From IMG/VR virus record IMGVR_UViG_3300042444_000068, positions 1-51,875 of that record: 51,875 nucleotides of DNA. One strand, written 5' to 3'. Below, in pieces: positions 39,016 to 47,885 of the stretch. Made by a program: the position numbers and the translations under genes. This DNA is from a virus. Below the pieces are notes generated by a model, which worked only from the letters and a program-made list of their open reading frames with translations, did not search any database and was not told where the DNA came from. The stretch's first letter is position 1, and the number at the start of each line of letters is the position of its first letter.

Positions 39016-39579
39016 ATGGCAGATTTAAAACTAGACATATTAGTAATTCCTACGTACAATGTAGAAACACTTGGAGTTGCTGATGCATCTGTATATCCAA
39101 CTAATCCACCTGTTGTTTCTGGTGCTACAATTGAAATTACTGTTCCTGGATTTGGAACATTTATTAAACCATTCAGCGTTAACGACTTTAACATATTTAC
39201 AACATCAAACTTAGGTATAACCCCACCAGGTATAGATCAACCTCTACCTGATGGGGTTTATCGTTTAAAATACTCTGTAGCTCCTGCATACTTGAACTTC
39301 GTAGAGAAGTCAATTGTGCGTGTTGAACAGTTACAGGAGAAGTTTGATGGCGCGTTTATGAAGCTTGATATGATGGAATGTGATAGAGCTATTAAGACAC
39401 AAGCAAAGGTGGACTTAAACTCTATATACTTCTTCATGCAGGGGTCTATTGCCGCTGCTAACAATTGTGCTGAGATTGAAGCAACAAGATTATACACCCA
39501 GGCAGACATGATGCTGAACAATTTTATAAAGAACAATTGTGGATGCTCTGGAACCAACTACGTAATAAATTTCTACTAA
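39016..39579 (+). CDS. Virion protein, 187 aa
   Basis: Starts MADLKLDILVIPTYNVETLG, then a beta-rich first half with an Ig-like feel (VSGATIEITVPGFGTFIKPF), a helical middle (EKFDGAFMKLDMMECDRAI), and a Cys-rich end (NNCGCSGTN). I associate this start with a phage structural family of unknown role. Start preceded by AAAGCA-AC. Confidence 0.65.
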   Translation: MADLKLDILVIPTYNVETLGVADASVYPTNPPVVSGATIEITVPGFGTFIKPFSVNDFNIFTTSNLGITPPGIDQPLPDGVYRLKYSVAPAYLNFVEKSIVRVEQLQEKFDGAFMKLDMMECDRAIKTQAKVDLNSIYFFMQGSIAAANNCAEIEATRLYTQADMMLNNFIKNNCGCSGTNYVINFY

Positions 39580-39580
39580 T

Positions 39581-39733
39581 ATGGCTATGTGTAAAAAATG
39601 TGGAGCTAAGGTTGGATGTGGATGTCAATTGATTAACGGTCTTTGTGCAGCATGTAATGGTGCTGTAAAACAAGGAAGAAAACTTATAGGAAATGTTATC
39701 ACCCAGGCTCACAAATTGTCCAGAGTGCGCTAG
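39581..39733 (+). CDS. Small zinc-binding protein, 50 aa
   Basis: MAMCKKCGAKVGCGCQLING then LCAACNGAVK: three Cys clusters that suggest one or two zinc sites. The start is one base after the previous stop, and the end overlaps the next gene by 41 bases. Gene tiling and the Cys pattern support it. Confidence 0.6.
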   Translation: MAMCKKCGAKVGCGCQLINGLCAACNGAVKQGRKLIGNVITQAHKLSRVR

Positions 39734-39959
39734 TATACCAGTATTAATTGCTGATATAGATTGTAAACTAGCTTCTCTTGCAAACAATTTGTATAATAAT
39801 GTTGTGTTTATGTTGAACCAGCCTGTGCCTGGAGGGGTGATGCTGGACCTCATAAACTACAGAAGAATACTTGCATACAAGTATTGTAACCCCGATTATG
39901 CTGCTCCATTCACAGTGAATATGATTGCGAGTAGAGTAAAACTTTTAAAATATAAATAA
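39693..39959 (+). CDS. Small virion-region protein, 88 aa
   Basis: Begins MLSPRLTNCPECASIPVLIA with a CPEC pair, then a helical body (CKLASLANNLYNNVVFMLNQ). It continues the Cys theme of the neighbours. The next start follows its stop directly. An internal start is possible, since the overlap with the zinc protein is 41 bases. Confidence 0.55.
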   Translation: MLSPRLTNCPECASIPVLIADIDCKLASLANNLYNNVVFMLNQPVPGGVMLDLINYRRILAYKYCNPDYAAPFTVNMIASRVKLLKYK

Positions 39960-41063
39960 ATGTCTAACATTTGTTCAAATTGCTATAATGGTTGTGTAGA
40001 AACAATATCTGATCAATGTGTAAGATATACAGGTGTAGATGTTCCTGTTTTGGGAATCCAAACAGGAGACTCTCTTTCGTATGTTGAACAAGCGTTGATT
40101 ACATTTCTCACATCCACTCTTGATGGAAATGGTATAGTGTTAACTATCGATCCTCAAGTCATTTGTCAGATTGTAAATAAGAATCTCGTAGCGTGTGAAG
40201 GTCTTGATCTTCCAAATGTTGTTACTGCGATTATCAAAGCTGTTTGTGAGCTTGATACCAGACTAACCACTTTAGAAGGAAGGTTTAATACATTAGAAGG
40301 ACCTTATACAATAGGTTGTCTTACTGGTGTAACATCAACCTCTGGAACACATGCAATTCTGCAAGCTGTTATTACAAAGCTTTGTGCTGTAGAGGTTACT
40401 CTAAATGCTCTTGCTCTTAACGTAAGTACAAACTATGTTAAGCTTTCTGATCTTAACTCTCTGATTGCAGCCTATATAGCTAGCGCTGGAACTAGTACTA
40501 AGTTTTTCAACCGTATGGTTCCTTATGCTGTTGTAGAATACTACGGTAGTCTCACAGGTAAGTTTGATGGTACAGGTGCTGGTATTGCTGGAACTGATTG
40601 GGAGAAAATCTACCTCTGTAATGGTAACAATGGCACTCCTGATAAAAGAGGACGTGTACCAGTTGGTGCTACAACAGGTATGGGTGGAGGAGCTTTCAAT
40701 CCTGCAGTGGATCCTGGTGTAGCTGGTAATCCTGCTTATGCCTTATTAGGAACTGCTGGTTCTAACACGGTAACTCTTTCAGCTACAGAAATCCCTGCTC
40801 ACTCTCACTCAGCTACAGCCACTGTATCTGATCCTGGACACTTGCATACAATTGCATATGCCCATGGACAAGCTGATCAGAATGAGCCTGGTGCATATGG
40901 TGATCTTATGGATATGAATGGTACAAAGAGCTCGTCTACTAGCACGAACACAGCAGTTACAGGAGTTTCTGTAGCAGTCAGTGTTGGTTCTACAGGAGGC
41001 GGATTAGCCCATAATAACTACCAGCCTGGTCTGGGATGTTACTACATTATGTACATTCCTTAA
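39960..41063 (+). CDS. Tail fibre protein with phage tail-collar domain
   Basis: 367 residues. A Cys-rich N-terminus (CSNCYNGCVETISDQC), a helical, trimer-like middle with TLEGRFNTLEG, and a C-terminal tail-collar domain: DKRGRVPVGATTGMGGG, then IPAHSHSATATVSDPGHLH and NNYQPGLGCYYIMYIP. Collar domains often end short fibres or baseplate spikes and bind host surfaces. It lies directly before the large collagen-like fibre. Confidence 0.85.
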   Translation: MSNICSNCYNGCVETISDQCVRYTGVDVPVLGIQTGDSLSYVEQALITFLTSTLDGNGIVLTIDPQVICQIVNKNLVACEGLDLPNVVTAIIKAVCELDTRLTTLEGRFNTLEGPYTIGCLTGVTSTSGTHAILQAVITKLCAVEVTLNALALNVSTNYVKLSDLNSLIAAYIASAGTSTKFFNRMVPYAVVEYYGSLTGKFDGTGAGIAGTDWEKIYLCNGNNGTPDKRGRVPVGATTGMGGGAFNPAVDPGVAGNPAYALLGTAGSNTVTLSATEIPAHSHSATATVSDPGHLHTIAYAHGQADQNEPGAYGDLMDMNGTKSSSTSTNTAVTGVSVAVSVGSTGGGLAHNNYQPGLGCYYIMYIP

Positions 41064-41075
41064 TGTAAAGAATAG

Positions 41076-44000
41076 ATGTCTAAACAAAACTGTGATCCTT
41101 GTAACCCTGAACTAACTAGTTCTAACAACGTAAAGTATGATGGACCTAATCTCCCATGTACAGCTGTACATACGTGTGACTCGCTCACTGTAGCTCTACA
41201 AAAGATAGACGAGAGAGTTTGTAAACTAGGAGGTAGTTCTGGCACAAGTGGTACTAGTGGAACTTCTGGAACCAGTGGTACATCTGGTATAAATGGAACA
41301 TCAGGCTCGTCTGGAAGCAGCGGGTCTAGTGGTTCTAGTAGTACGTCAGGTACTTCTGGAACTACTGGTACGTCTGGTAGTTCAGGAACCAGGGGGACTA
41401 GTGGTAGCTCAGGTTCTTCAGGGAGCTCTGGAACTACTGGTACAGGAGGATCATCTGGAAGTAGTGGTACGTCTGCTACTTCTGGCACATCAGGTACAAG
41501 TGCAACAAGCGGCAGTAGTGGAACTACAGGCACAAGCGGTACTAGTGGTAGTACAGGTACCTCAGGGACCAGTGGGACATCTGGTACATCTGCTACTTCT
41601 GGTAGCAGTGGTACAACTGGTACAAGTGGAATAAATGGTACATCTGGTAGCTCTGGAAGCAGCGGAAGCAGTGGAACGAGTGGAACGAGTGCAACAAGTG
41701 GAAGCAGTGGTACGACAGGTACTTCTGGTACTTCTGGTATTGAAGGTACATCTGGTACGAGTGGGACAACAGGAACAAGTGGTACAACAGGTACAAGTGG
41801 TACTAGCGGTACTAGCTCCACCTCAGGCACTAGTGGGACATCAGCAACTAGTGGCTCATCTGGAACTTCTGGAACAAGTGCCACTGATGGAACAGGTGGT
41901 ACATCTGGATCAAGTGGTTCATCAGGAACTTCAGGTACAGATGGAACTTCTGGTACGAGTGGCACTAGTGGCAGTACAGGCACTAGTGGTAGCAGTGGTA
42001 GCAGTGGTACATCTTCTACGAGTGGAACTTCTGGTACAACTGGCACCAGTGGAAGTAGTGGTACCTCAGGAACATCTGCTACGTCTGGTACATCTGGACT
42101 TAGTGGCGATAGATATGCTACAACTTCTTCTTCAACTTATACATTACAAGCTCCTGGTGGAACAGGTACAATCACTGTAGGTACAGGATTGTCTTATTCC
42201 CTAGGACAGTCTATTATTATAACATATTCCCTAGATGCCTTTAAACATAACGAGGCAATCATTACAGCTTACAACCCTGGCACAGGTAGTTTAAGCTTCC
42301 AGGTAACAGGACAAACTGGTACAGGCACTTATTCATCTTGGGAAGTGAATCTTGACGGTGCTACGGGAGGAGATGGATCACACGGTACATCAGGAACTAC
42401 GGGCACCAGTGGAACATCAGGCACAAGTGGCACTAGCGCTACAAGTGGATCGTCTGGCTCATCTGGAACTACAGGAACCAGTGGTAGCTCAGGAACATCT
42501 GGAACAACAGGTATAGATGGTACTTCTGGTACATCAGGAATTGATGGTACGAGTGGAAGTAGTGGTACAAGCGCAACCAGTGGCACAAGTGGCACAACAG
42601 GAACTAGTGGAACTACAGGAACATCTGGATCTTCTGGAAGTTCTGGTTCTTCAGGAACTAGTGGAAGTAGCGGATCAAGTGGATCAAGCGGCACAAGTGC
42701 TGTTAATGGCACTAGTGGCAGTAGTGGATCTAGTGGAAGCAGTGGAACTAATGGAACAGGAGGCACCTCTGGTACTTCTGGTAGTTCGGGATCTAGTGGT
42801 TCCTCTGGAACAGCTGGAACGAGTGGTATAAACGGTACGTCTGGTACCACAGGCACTTCTGGTAGTTCTGGTACTTCTGGCACAAGTGCTACTAGCGGTA
42901 GTTCAGGAACTACAGGAACGTCTGGTACAACTGGTTCATCAGGTACTAGTGGAAGCTCTGGAACATCAGGAACCAGTGCTACAAGTGGTTCATCAGGTAC
43001 AACAGGAACAAGTGGAACATCTGCTACTTCAGGAACCAGTGGTTCAAGCGGTACGTCTGTATCTGTATCTGGAACAACAAACTATGTTGTTAAGTTTACT
43101 TCAGCAAGTACAATAGGTAATAGTCAGATCTTTGATAATGGTACTCAACTTGCAATAAATACTGCAAGTCCAAGTGGTTTTGGTACGCAAAGGTTTTTAG
43201 TAGTAGGTTCAGCTGCATCACAAATTGCAAGATTTACTGATGGAGCAAATGGAGATTTAGTATTTGACTTCCCTTCTACAACTATATCAAGAATTACTGC
43301 ACAATATGGAACGGGTGGTGTTTTAGTATTTGCCAATGGTACAGGGTTTACCGAGCGTATGCGTCTTGACGCTTCAGGCAATTTAGGATTAGGAGTTACA
43401 CCGAGTGCGTGGAGTAGTAGTTGGAAAGCATTTGAATTTGCCGCAGCTGCTATTGCGTGGACAGGTGCCGGAGCAAATGATTTTAGTTTTAGCACTAATT
43501 CATTTTTTGATTCAACGGACTCAAGATGGGAGTATAAAAGCACAGGAGATGGTGCAGCAAGATATTCAATGACGGCTCTTACAGGTCAGCATCGTTGGTT
43601 TACTGCTCCTATTGGAACGGCAGGTGCAGCTATATCTTTTACTCAAGTAATGACTTTGAATACGTCAGGTAATTTGTCTATTGGAAACACTAATGATACA
43701 TATAAACTTGATGTAACAGGTCAAATAAGAGTAAACGGAAGTACAAATGAACAATTAATCGTTGATTATACAATTGTAAGTGGTGGTTTTACTTGGCAAT
43801 CATTTAGATTAAACGGAACTAATAGATATAGGATATTTGGTAACACTGATAATAGTTTTACTTTATGGAGTGATGTTTTATCTTCAAATGTATTATCAAT
43901 AGCCTCTACAGGAGCAGCTACATTCTCAAGTAGTGTAACGGCAACAGAGTTGTATTTATCTACTTCAAATGGTTTAGTTGGAAACATCAACTCAAGCAAT

Positions 44001-44876
44001 GCAAATGGTGGTTATTTAACTTGGCAAACAAGTGGAGCTGTTATTGCGGATATTGGAACTACTCAACAAATATTTGGAAGTGGTGGTAACGATACTTTTG
44101 GAATTAATGGTAGAGGTGCAAGAGCAATAGCTTTTGGTACGAACAACACCGAACGTATGCGCATAACAAGTGGGGGGAATGTTGGTATAGGTTGCACAGA
44201 CCCAACTTCTATAAATATTACAGGAGCAAATTACCCTGTATTACAAATAAGAGATGGGGTTGGAGATGGACAACTTAGAGTTGGTGGAGTGGGTGATGGT
44301 ACTGTTGGTTTATTGCTTGATTATGATAATTCAGCTTATACTACAACAACTATAAGGTCATTATATGGTGCTACATCAAATGACGCAGCTTTAAATATTG
44401 ATGCAGGTTATATAACATTTAGAACAGGGACATCTTTCTCCGAACGTATGCGCATAACAAGTGGGGGGGATGTATTAGTAAACGCAACAGCAACCACTCA
44501 AGGAGCTAAGTTCTATGTAAATGGGATAGGTGCATTTGGAAGTGTATATGTTGGAGCATTAGGTACAGGTACTGTTTACTCAAATGCAGGATTCCTAACC
44601 AATACCAACCCTTCAGACAGAAGATTAAAAACCAACATCATACCACTTACCTATGGTCTATCTGATATATTAAAACTAAACCCTGTTTCATATAATTGGA
44701 AAGATGGAACCAATGGTAAACAATTTGGATTCATAGCACAAGAAGTACAAGAAATAATGCCTGATGCAGTTAAAGATGGTGAATATCTTGGACTTGAAAA
44801 AGATGCTATCTATTCAGCTTTGGTAAATGCAATTAAAGAACTTAAACAAGAATTAGACACTTTAAAAAATAAATAA
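41076..44876 (+). CDS. Collagen-like tail fibre with S74 chaperone domain, 1266 aa
   Basis: N-terminal anchor (residues 1-50, two Cys pairs), then Gly-x-Ser/Thr triplets (residues about 52-342), a beta module (about 343-430), more triplets (about 431-661), and a long beta-rich body with three copies of an ERMRI-type segment. The end has SDRRLKTNI and KQFGFIAQEVQEIMPDAV, the S74 chaperone domain that folds the trimer and cuts itself off after assembly. The triplets would form a long triple helix. Probably the main receptor-binding fibre. Antisense open frames over the triplets are artefacts. Confidence 0.9.
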   Translation: MSKQNCDPCNPELTSSNNVKYDGPNLPCTAVHTCDSLTVALQKIDERVCKLGGSSGTSGTSGTSGTSGTSGINGTSGSSGSSGSSGSSSTSGTSGTTGTSGSSGTRGTSGSSGSSGSSGTTGTGGSSGSSGTSATSGTSGTSATSGSSGTTGTSGTSGSTGTSGTSGTSGTSATSGSSGTTGTSGINGTSGSSGSSGSSGTSGTSATSGSSGTTGTSGTSGIEGTSGTSGTTGTSGTTGTSGTSGTSSTSGTSGTSATSGSSGTSGTSATDGTGGTSGSSGSSGTSGTDGTSGTSGTSGSTGTSGSSGSSGTSSTSGTSGTTGTSGSSGTSGTSATSGTSGLSGDRYATTSSSTYTLQAPGGTGTITVGTGLSYSLGQSIIITYSLDAFKHNEAIITAYNPGTGSLSFQVTGQTGTGTYSSWEVNLDGATGGDGSHGTSGTTGTSGTSGTSGTSATSGSSGSSGTTGTSGSSGTSGTTGIDGTSGTSGIDGTSGSSGTSATSGTSGTTGTSGTTGTSGSSGSSGSSGTSGSSGSSGSSGTSAVNGTSGSSGSSGSSGTNGTGGTSGTSGSSGSSGSSGTAGTSGINGTSGTTGTSGSSGTSGTSATSGSSGTTGTSGTTGSSGTSGSSGTSGTSATSGSSGTTGTSGTSATSGTSGSSGTSVSVSGTTNYVVKFTSASTIGNSQIFDNGTQLAINTASPSGFGTQRFLVVGSAASQIARFTDGANGDLVFDFPSTTISRITAQYGTGGVLVFANGTGFTERMRLDASGNLGLGVTPSAWSSSWKAFEFAAAAIAWTGAGANDFSFSTNSFFDSTDSRWEYKSTGDGAARYSMTALTGQHRWFTAPIGTAGAAISFTQVMTLNTSGNLSIGNTNDTYKLDVTGQIRVNGSTNEQLIVDYTIVSGGFTWQSFRLNGTNRYRIFGNTDNSFTLWSDVLSSNVLSIASTGAATFSSSVTATELYLSTSNGLVGNINSSNANGGYLTWQTSGAVIADIGTTQQIFGSGGNDTFGINGRGARAIAFGTNNTERMRITSGGNVGIGCTDPTSINITGANYPVLQIRDGVGDGQLRVGGVGDGTVGLLLDYDNSAYTTTTIRSLYGATSNDAALNIDAGYITFRTGTSFSERMRITSGGDVLVNATATTQGAKFYVNGIGAFGSVYVGALGTGTVYSNAGFLTNTNPSDRRLKTNIIPLTYGLSDILKLNPVSYNWKDGTNGKQFGFIAQEVQEIMPDAVKDGEYLGLEKDAIYSALVNAIKELKQELDTLKNK
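41229..42102 (+). repeat. Gly-x-Ser/Thr triplet repeat block 1
   Basis: About 290 residues of GTSG, GSSG and related triplets in the fibre gene. Codons vary widely (GGT/GGA/GGC, AGT/TCT/TCA), so the repeat is conserved at protein but not DNA level. Confidence 0.85.
42367..43060 (+). repeat. Gly-x-Ser/Thr triplet repeat block 2
   Basis: About 230 residues of the same triplets after a beta module. Same codon scatter as block 1. Confidence 0.85.
44149..44468 (+). repeat. 28-base direct repeat in fibre body
   Basis: Two copies (44149-44176 and 44440-44467) that begin CCGAACGTATGCGCATAACA and share 28 identical bases, coding for the ERMRITSGG segment. A third, diverged copy lies near 43352. Confidence 0.75.
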
Positions 44877-44877
44877 A

Positions 44878-45240
44878 ATGGCAACAACAGTATTTGAATG
44901 GGTAATCAGCGAATTAAATTGCGCTGTAGAATCAGAAGGTCTACTAGATGTAATCAATATGATACATTGGAGATATAACGCAACACAAGAGCATGATGGT
45001 AAACTTTATTTTGCAGACACTTATGGTGCATCAAGTGTAGCACAACCAAACCCACAAAACTTCATTCCTTACGCGGATGTAACAGAAGCTGAGGTTATTG
45101 GTTGGCTAGAACAAATACTTCCTGTAGATGCTATGCAATTATCTTTGGAGAACAACATTGCTCTACAGATTAATCCTGTTGAAGTTACACTTCCATTACC
45201 ATGGCTTTCAACAACAACCACCACCACCACTACACTATAA
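44878..45240 (+). CDS. Small protein with Thr-rich tail (DUF7936-like), 120 aa
   Basis: Starts MATTVFEWVISELNCAVESEG, with HWRYNATQEHDGKLYFADTYG and an IPYADVTEAEVIGWLEQIL segment. This is the layout of a common small phage protein found after tail fibres (DUF7936 type). It ends in a run of eight Thr and a Leu. It may be a fibre accessory or chaperone protein; that is inferred from position. The start follows the fibre stop by one base. Confidence 0.7.
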   Translation: MATTVFEWVISELNCAVESEGLLDVINMIHWRYNATQEHDGKLYFADTYGASSVAQPNPQNFIPYADVTEAEVIGWLEQILPVDAMQLSLENNIALQINPVEVTLPLPWLSTTTTTTTTL

Positions 45241-45247
45241 TTTATTA

Positions 45248-45307
45248 AAAATCCTGTTTTGTTGGTTTTACAGGATTTCTCCTGGGGCTTCGGCCCTGGG
45301 AGTTTTT
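45248..45307 (+). terminator. Double terminator after fibre module
   Basis: First hairpin AAATCCTGT / ACAGGATTT (45248-45278). Second hairpin CTCCTGGGGC / GCCCTGGGAG with a TTCG loop (two G-U pairs) and a T5 run (45279-45307). The second is a textbook rho-independent terminator and closes the capsid-fibre transcript. Confidence 0.85.
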
Positions 45308-45360
45308 GTTTAAACTCTAACCAACTTGGTTAGAATGGATAACCAGAAAGGTTAAAATAA

Positions 45361-45393
45361 TTTGGAAAATACCAAAAAACCTTCGTACCTTTA
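45361..45393 (+). promoter_or_regulatory. Rightward promoter for tail module
   Basis: TTTG at 45361-45364, 21-base spacer, TACCTTTA at 45386-45393. Same pattern as the other promoters, placed between the double terminator and the phosphoesterase gene. Confidence 0.7.
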
Positions 45394-45421
45394 GGGCAAT
45401 TTTAATTCAAAAAAGTTGTAA

Positions 45422-46672
45422 ATGCCTGAAAATCAATCCCTTCTGCAACAACTGGAGCAAATGCTCCATTGGAAAAAGAGCAAAAAGTTCTATGCAGACA
45501 AACTAAACATCACAGAGAACGAGGTGGATGAGTTACTGAAGGGGTTGCGAGGGTCAGAAGAAATACAGAATGATGCTGAGATTTCAAACTACATTGGAGA
45601 GTTAGAAGACCATGTAGTAAGGTTTTTAGAGGATATACAGAAAGGAACAGGTGAGGTGGTATTCAACTCTAAAGATGAAATCAAAAGCTTAGATGAGTTA
45701 ATTGAAAAGTGCAATATTGACACAGAGAAATGGGAGATAACTAAATACGTACAGAACTATTGGGGAAATGGTGAAACTCCTCATTGGCAAGTAAAAGCAT
45801 GGTTGGGTAAGAAGAAGGATGAGCAAGTGTTTCAAGATAGCTTCATATCCTTCCTAGAGAACTACCAACCAATATCTCCAGAAGTAATGGCTCCTAAGTA
45901 TGCTGAAGGTAAGAAAGATGCTTGCCTAATCATTAACAAACAGGATTCCCATTTAAATAAGTTAGACATAGGAGGAGAGAATGATATAGACCATCGCTTT
46001 GGTGATTTCATCCAGAGGGTGGAAATAATCCTAAATCAAGCTTCCCTATCTAACAATCTCACAGATATCAAATACATTATTGGTTCTGATGAGTTCAACA
46101 GTGAGTTCACCAATTCAACTACAAAGGGCACTCCCCAACAAAACATCCTTTCATATCATGATGCGTTTCAGGCAATATGTGATCATGAAGTGAGCGTGAT
46201 AAACCTGCTCCTTCAGAAAGGAGAAAATGTGGATGTTATATTTGTAGCTGGTAATCATGATGAATATGTAGGATGGCATTTAGCCAGTTGGTTACAAACC
46301 TACTTTAGAAGCGAAGAGCGTGTGTTCTTTGACATCTCTCCAAGATATAGAAAGTATGTGAGCTATGGTACATCAGCATTAATGTTTAACCACGGAGATG
46401 CTTTAAAACCTGCAAAGCTTGCTGGCTTGTTCCCTATGGAGTTTAAAACTGAATGGTCAGAGCATGACAACTTCTACATATTCACAGGTGACAAACACCA
46501 TGAAATGAGTCTTGATTTCAATGGTATTAAGTTCTATCAACTACCTGCATTCTCTACAGCCAAGAGTTCTTGGGATGATAAGAATGGATACACCGTAACC
46601 AAGGGTGAGGTGACAGGGTTCTTGATAGATCTCCAAGATGGAATAACAAACATATTCAAACAGTATTTATAA
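45422..46672 (+). CDS. Calcineurin-like metallophosphoesterase, 416 aa
   Basis: The first 60 residues look like a helix-turn-helix (WKKSKKFYADKLNITENEVDE). The catalytic domain starts near 160 with INKQDSHLNKL, then IGSDEFNSEF near 215, GNHDEYVG near 280, NHGDA near 325, and FTGDKHHEMS near 355: the metal-binding Asp, Asn and His pattern of calcineurin-like enzymes, closest in layout to SbcD/Mre11-type. It could process DNA, RNA or nucleotides. Its place in the tail module behind its own promoter is odd. Confidence 0.8.
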   Translation: MPENQSLLQQLEQMLHWKKSKKFYADKLNITENEVDELLKGLRGSEEIQNDAEISNYIGELEDHVVRFLEDIQKGTGEVVFNSKDEIKSLDELIEKCNIDTEKWEITKYVQNYWGNGETPHWQVKAWLGKKKDEQVFQDSFISFLENYQPISPEVMAPKYAEGKKDACLIINKQDSHLNKLDIGGENDIDHRFGDFIQRVEIILNQASLSNNLTDIKYIIGSDEFNSEFTNSTTKGTPQQNILSYHDAFQAICDHEVSVINLLLQKGENVDVIFVAGNHDEYVGWHLASWLQTYFRSEERVFFDISPRYRKYVSYGTSALMFNHGDALKPAKLAGLFPMEFKTEWSEHDNFYIFTGDKHHEMSLDFNGIKFYQLPAFSTAKSSWDDKNGYTVTKGEVTGFLIDLQDGITNIFKQYL

Positions 46673-47400
46673 TGTCAACTTTTAGGAAGCTAGTTTCAGA
46701 TGTACGTTCTATGCACAAGTTGCTCTCCACGGACAACTTGATCACGGATAGAGCTGTCATGTCTGAAATTAGAAACAATGCCTTCCTCTTGATTAAGCGT
46801 GAGACTAATCTGAGGAAGTTATGGGCAACCGATACAGTTTTTACCACCATTCCCTGCTTGGAGATGGTGGAAGTTCCTATTTCTGAATGTTGTGATTATG
46901 TAGATCCTTGCACAGTGGCTAGAACAAGATTCAAGCTGCCTAGGATTACAGAGGGTAATTATCAATATGTCATTCAGGGTGTTTATTCAATTAACGCTAT
47001 GAGTGGTCAGGGAAAGAAACTTAAGGAAATAACCATCAACCGATACGTGAACTTGCTCAAGCTTCCTATAATTAAAAATGAGGAATACTATTGGATTTCT
47101 AACGGATATCTGTATGTGAACAATCCACTCTTAAAAGCAATCAGACTTGTTGCTCTTTTCGAGGAAGATGTTCCAAATGAGATAATGTATCCAGAATGTG
47201 GATGCGGAACTCCTAGCTATACACCAGAGCAACTGTGTGTAAATCCTTTAGATAAAGAATCTCCAGTTCCTGGCTATCTAGAAAAGCAGGTGTTGGAGCT
47301 CACTTCTCAGAAGCTTCTCTCTACGTATTTCAAATTGAAGACAGACATCACAAATGATGGAGTTGATGGTCAAGCACCTAACGCTCCAAATTTGAGATAA
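46672..47400 (+). CDS. Connector/ring-like virion protein, 242 aa
   Basis: Starts MSTFRKLVSDVRSMHKLLST with a helical N-terminus, has Cys clusters (SECCDYVDPC near 80, CGCGTP near 178) and a helical C-terminal end. In crAss-like phages ring proteins lie at this place; assignment is by position. The start overlaps the previous stop by one base (TAATG). Confidence 0.6.
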   Translation: MSTFRKLVSDVRSMHKLLSTDNLITDRAVMSEIRNNAFLLIKRETNLRKLWATDTVFTTIPCLEMVEVPISECCDYVDPCTVARTRFKLPRITEGNYQYVIQGVYSINAMSGQGKKLKEITINRYVNLLKLPIIKNEEYYWISNGYLYVNNPLLKAIRLVALFEEDVPNEIMYPECGCGTPSYTPEQLCVNPLDKESPVPGYLEKQVLELTSQKLLSTYFKLKTDITNDGVDGQAPNAPNLR

Positions 47401-47403
47401 GAT

Positions 47404-47880
47404 ATGAGAGTAAAGATAGACTGGAGAAGCGCCAGCAAAGAAAACTACAACAGTTTCTGTAAGAAACATCCGTCCATAAAGCTCACCTTTGATCAATGGA
47501 GAAACATCGTTTATTCTTTTAACGATGCATTTAAAGAATACATTCTTGAGACAGGAGAGAAAGCAAAGCTGCCTTTTGGTTTTGGTGAGTTTGCCATAAA
47601 CAAGAAAAAGCGTAAGAAGGTAAAAGACATTCATGGAAAAGAGTTTGTCAACCTTCCTATTGATTGGAAAAAGACAAAGGAGAAAGGTAAACGTATTTAC
47701 AACTTTAACTTTCACACAGAGGGCTTCTTCTTTGGATGGGTGTGGTTTAAGTCAACAGCTAGATTCAGACAATCACCGTTGTGGTATTTTAAACCTTCCA
47801 GAAACACGTCTAGACTTCTTTCTCACTATCTAAGAGCTGACGATAAATATCAACATCTCTATCACGAATGGAAAAAGTAA
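47404..47880 (+). CDS. Crass-type virion-region protein, 158 aa
   Basis: Basic. AKLPFGFGEFAINKKKRKKV near 57, LPIDWKKTKEKGKR near 87, NFHTEGFFFGWVWFK near 105, and RNTSRLL near 135 follow a pattern I recognise from a conserved gene between ring proteins of crAss-like phages; its function is unknown to me. The GFGEF segment is also HU-like, but the rest is not. Four bases after the previous stop. Confidence 0.6.
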   Translation: MRVKIDWRSASKENYNSFCKKHPSIKLTFDQWRNIVYSFNDAFKEYILETGEKAKLPFGFGEFAINKKKRKKVKDIHGKEFVNLPIDWKKTKEKGKRIYNFNFHTEGFFFGWVWFKSTARFRQSPLWYFKPSRNTSRLLSHYLRADDKYQHLYHEWKK

Positions 47881-47885
47881 AATAG

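Noticed and set aside
41060-42046. Leftward open frame of 328 codons rich in Val-Pro-Leu
   Set aside because: It is the antisense of the Gly-Ser/Thr triplets of the fibre gene; the repeat composition keeps stops out of the opposite frame. Its composition is not that of a real protein.
42329-42883. Leftward open frame of 184 codons rich in Pro-Leu-Val
   Set aside because: Same cause: antisense of the second triplet block.
41229-43060. CRISPR-like repetition
   Set aside because: The repeats are protein triplets without fixed DNA repeats or spacers.
41293-43116. Rightward frames rich in Val, Leu, Gln and Glu over the fibre gene
   Set aside because: Shifted-frame reading of the same triplet repeats; no start signal.
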